A stretch of 33,068 bases of DNA from Clostridiales bacterium (GTDB taxonomy: Bacteria > Bacillota > Clostridia > Oscillospirales > CAG-272), in NCBI GenBank assembly GCA_021202555.1, contig JAJQCT010000006.1:1-33068 (forward strand), written 5' to 3'. Under the pieces are notes generated by a model. The model was not told the DNA's origin. It saw only the letters and a list, made by a program, of their open reading frames with translations, and did no database searches. Positions within the stretch are counted from its first letter, which is position 1, and every line of letters starts with the position of its first letter. Of this stretch, positions 30,979 to 33,068 are shown piece by piece. Both the position numbers and the translations under genes were made by a program.

Positions 30979-32976
30979 TTATTTTTCGATTTGTCCCGTC
31001 TCGAATACCTCGCCTGTTCTGTACGCATTATATATATTTTCAAACCAGCCGCCGTAGTCCTTTGTGGGAATCGCTCGCGCGGGAACAAACTGCGCCTCGG
31101 CGCCGTACACCCCGCCATCGCTTGTGATTTTCACATTCAGGACCTTGTCCTTATGAGCCTTGTCGATTTCGGGAGCGCTGCCCGAGGACAATATTTCATC
31201 GATGCCCTGCTCTGTCACAAGATACGAGCCGCGCGACATCCCGCCGTCATCCGCGTATTGAAGCGCGGAGGTCATGACGGCAAGCTGCGTCAAAAGCACG
31301 TCAAAACAGATATAAAGCTCGCGGAGCGCGTCAATGTCAGAGGCGCGATAACGCGAAAAAGAGTTCAGCTCGGATATGACATTTTCACGCGCCGCGCGTA
31401 TTTTCTCCGTGCGTCGGAAAAACGAGCAGCACTCCGTCATTTTTTGCGAATATTCATGACGGCGTGTGGTCGCCTCATCTGCCGTTATCGGAATATCGCC
31501 GAAGCCGACAGAAAAAGCGGGCAAAATATCGTCGGGGGTGATTTCGGGCGCGTTCCCGCCGAGCTTCATTCTGTGCGAAATCATTTCCGCCGAGCGAATG
31601 CCGCCGACCTGCGTTGAGTTAAGAGCAGTCCCGCCCGGGCGCGCGACGCCGAAAATCCCCGCAGCCTCGCCTATGACGAAAAGCCCCGGCACGCCGCTTT
31701 CGTACCATACGTCAACGTCAATGCCCCCGTTTGAGTGCTGCGCGCACACATCGATTTCAAGCAAATCGCGCGAAAGCTCGACGCCGAACGAGCGGTAAAG
31801 CTCCGCCGCGGGCGCGTTCATCTCCATGAGCCTTTCATATGGCGTCTCGCCGTGACAGCCCGAATTTGATAGATACGTCCGCGCCTCCGCTCCCGCGAGC
31901 GACATATCGCACTTCCCGTCTCTCATTATCTCGCGCGGATTTCTTGTAAAATCGAGGAATACTCTGCGCCCGCGCCGCCTCTCCGCGAAAACGGCGAGAT
32001 CAATTGCCGACGACACCGCAGCTTTGTCGGGCGAAAACGGCCACTGATATCCCTTTCTGAAAGCAAAAATAGGGACGTTTCTTGGCTTTTTTATGTAATC
32101 GCCCAGAAATTCGCGCAAATTGCCGCCGTTCTCGTCCGTCGAGACGTATCGCGGCAGCACCTGCTGATAGCTTCCCGAAACATTCCATCTCGGGTTAACC
32201 GACGCAAGACCGAACTGCCCCTCCGTCATGTTGGCGCCGAGGGCGCCTGCGGCAAGCGCACATCCGAGCGCGCACGTCTGACTTGCGGGATATACGCTTG
32301 ACGAATAAATAGCGGAGGGACCGCCGACAGCCCAGACGACGGCGGGCGCCGCAAATACAGCGTACCCGAGAGGATTTTTCTCTCCCGCGTCCTTTGGCGA
32401 AATCGTAAGAACGCCCGACGTTTTGCCATCCTTACCTTTTATTATGTATACAGCGCGCCGCTCGTCGTAAAACGGCACGCCTGCCCTGTCAGTTTCGCGC
32501 TCAAGCGCCTCCGTCATCTGCTTTGAGGTCAGCGGTCCGCACGAGGTGGCGCGTCCCGCCGTGTCGTGGTCAGTCCTGTAGCCGACATATTCCCCGAATT
32601 TTCCGTGCGGAAAAGGAACTCCGATGGAGACGAGCCTATAAAATCCGCGAGCGGACAATATTGCCTCGACGAGCGCGAGATCGCCGTGCATTGAACCCGC
32701 AGCCGAAATGTCTTCCGCCATTTTAAGGACGCTGTCGCCGTCGGAAATCTTATAATATGTCTGTTTGTCGCTTCCCGTGTTGCGCGACGTGCCCATATTG
32801 CGTCCCTCGCTGAGAATCGCGATTTTTTTGACGTCGGGAATCAATTTTGACAGCTCGAGCGCGCAGCCGAAGCCCGCCGCTCCGCTGCCGACGATTACCG
32901 CGCCGTAATATCTCACGGGAATATCGTATCCTTCCATGGCGATAATGCCGTCGGGAATTTTTGTCTTGTCCGTCAT
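30979..32976 (-). CDS. FAD-dependent oxidoreductase, fumarate reductase/aspartate oxidase superfamily
   Basis: This 665-residue soluble flavoprotein has an N-terminal dinucleotide-binding motif (VIVGSGAAGFGCALELS, with GSGAAG at 30-35). It also has the segment NMGTSRNTGSDKQTYY that contacts FAD, and HDTAGRATSCGPLTSKQM. A C-terminal FAD motif, GLFVIGEAAGIFGVARPGGTALN, follows QHSNGGIDVD, the arrangement seen in SdhA, FrdA and NadB proteins. A helical C-terminal domain follows from about 500. No iron-sulfur or membrane subunit gene is adjacent and there is no signal peptide, so the substrate cannot be fixed. A soluble reductase of an unsaturated acid or an aspartate-oxidase-like enzyme are options. 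GGAGG lies 6 bases before ATG 32976. The 95-bp-type repeat lies upstream. Confidence 0.85.
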   Translation of the reverse strand: MTDKTKIPDGIIAMEGYDIPVRYYGAVIVGSGAAGFGCALELSKLIPDVKKIAILSEGRNMGTSRNTGSDKQTYYKISDGDSVLKMAEDISAAGSMHGDLALVEAILSARGFYRLVSIGVPFPHGKFGEYVGYRTDHDTAGRATSCGPLTSKQMTEALERETDRAGVPFYDERRAVYIIKGKDGKTSGVLTISPKDAGEKNPLGYAVFAAPAVVWAVGGPSAIYSSSVYPASQTCALGCALAAGALGANMTEGQFGLASVNPRWNVSGSYQQVLPRYVSTDENGGNLREFLGDYIKKPRNVPIFAFRKGYQWPFSPDKAAVSSAIDLAVFAERRRGRRVFLDFTRNPREIMRDGKCDMSLAGAEARTYLSNSGCHGETPYERLMEMNAPAAELYRSFGVELSRDLLEIDVCAQHSNGGIDVDVWYESGVPGLFVIGEAAGIFGVARPGGTALNSTQVGGIRSAEMISHRMKLGGNAPEITPDDILPAFSVGFGDIPITADEATTRRHEYSQKMTECCSFFRRTEKIRAARENVISELNSFSRYRASDIDALRELYICFDVLLTQLAVMTSALQYADDGGMSRGSYLVTEQGIDEILSSGSAPEIDKAHKDKVLNVKITSDGGVYGAEAQFVPARAIPTKDYGGWFENIYNAYRTGEVFETGQIEK

Positions 32977-33020
32977 TTGAAGCCTCCGCGTACATTTTAC
33001 AAACTAAGTTATAAAGGAAT

Positions 33021-33068
33021 ATATCATAAATTGAGCGCTGTAACGTGAATATTGCGCTGCGCGCAATA
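33021..33068 (-). repeat. Third copy of the double-hairpin repeat, truncated by the window edge
   Basis: Read on the minus strand, this begins TATTGCGCGCAGCGCAATA and continues with CACGTTACAGCGCTCAAT and TATGATATATT. It matches the second hairpin and conserved tail of the units at 6761-6950. It is inverted relative to them, but points toward its downstream gene just as they do. Its hairpin ends 69 bp before the flavoprotein start codon. In the 6.9-kb copies the corresponding distance is 61 bp. Confidence 0.75.

Overview
The window looks like chromosomal DNA of a spore-forming, probably gut-dwelling Clostridia bacterium (Oscillospirales or Christensenellales-like; this placement is inferred). 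The evidence is a complete SpoIIE, a YtvI-like AI-2E-family permease, TelA, BioY, a type II pantothenate kinase, strong AGGAGG-type ribosome binding sites, TTGACA/TATAAT promoters with 17-bp spacing, and medium GC content. The genetic code is standard, since TGA is used as a stop in several ATGA overlaps. I saw no rRNA, tRNA, CRISPR array, transposase, integrase or phage gene.

Layout. Positions 1-5053: the first codons of a leftward gene at the edge, then the leftward uvrB-uvrA operon with a consensus promoter and a LexA-type SOS box. Positions 5080-6980: an accessory island. It holds an AT-rich BspA-like (DUF285) lipoprotein, an apparent fossil cell-wall-anchor tail downstream of it, two copies of a long perfect palindrome, and a 95-bp double-hairpin unit in tandem. 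A third copy of that unit lies inverted at the right edge of the window. Positions 6982-9595: a rightward run of two small membrane proteins and homoserine dehydrogenase. Positions 9592-11339: a leftward, translationally coupled pair of coaW and a methyltransferase-fold protein. This pair is divergent from a HAD phosphatase across two interlocked promoters. Positions 12348-18699: an SH3-domain membrane protein, BioY, SpoIIE, the YtvI-like permease and a BrkB/YihY membrane protein. Positions 18870-22849: a rightward set of an 8-TM protein of unknown function, TelA and an ABC-F ATPase, ending at a strong hairpin. Positions 22962-30827: a leftward beta-helix-like lipoprotein, preceded by a MoxR - DUF58 - transglutaminase operon. 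Positions 30979-32976: a leftward flavoprotein of the fumarate reductase/aspartate oxidase superfamily.

The genes mix housekeeping functions (excision repair, threonine/methionine precursor synthesis, CoA and biotin supply), sporulation, and cell-envelope functions. The least explained parts are the repeat-rich island at 5.1-7.0 kb, the repeat shared with the flavoprotein promoter region, the coaW/methyltransferase pair, and the MoxR-DUF58-transglutaminase operon. In that operon the transglutaminase has Glu where the triad normally has Asp, and the DUF58 domain is interrupted by a long charged insertion.
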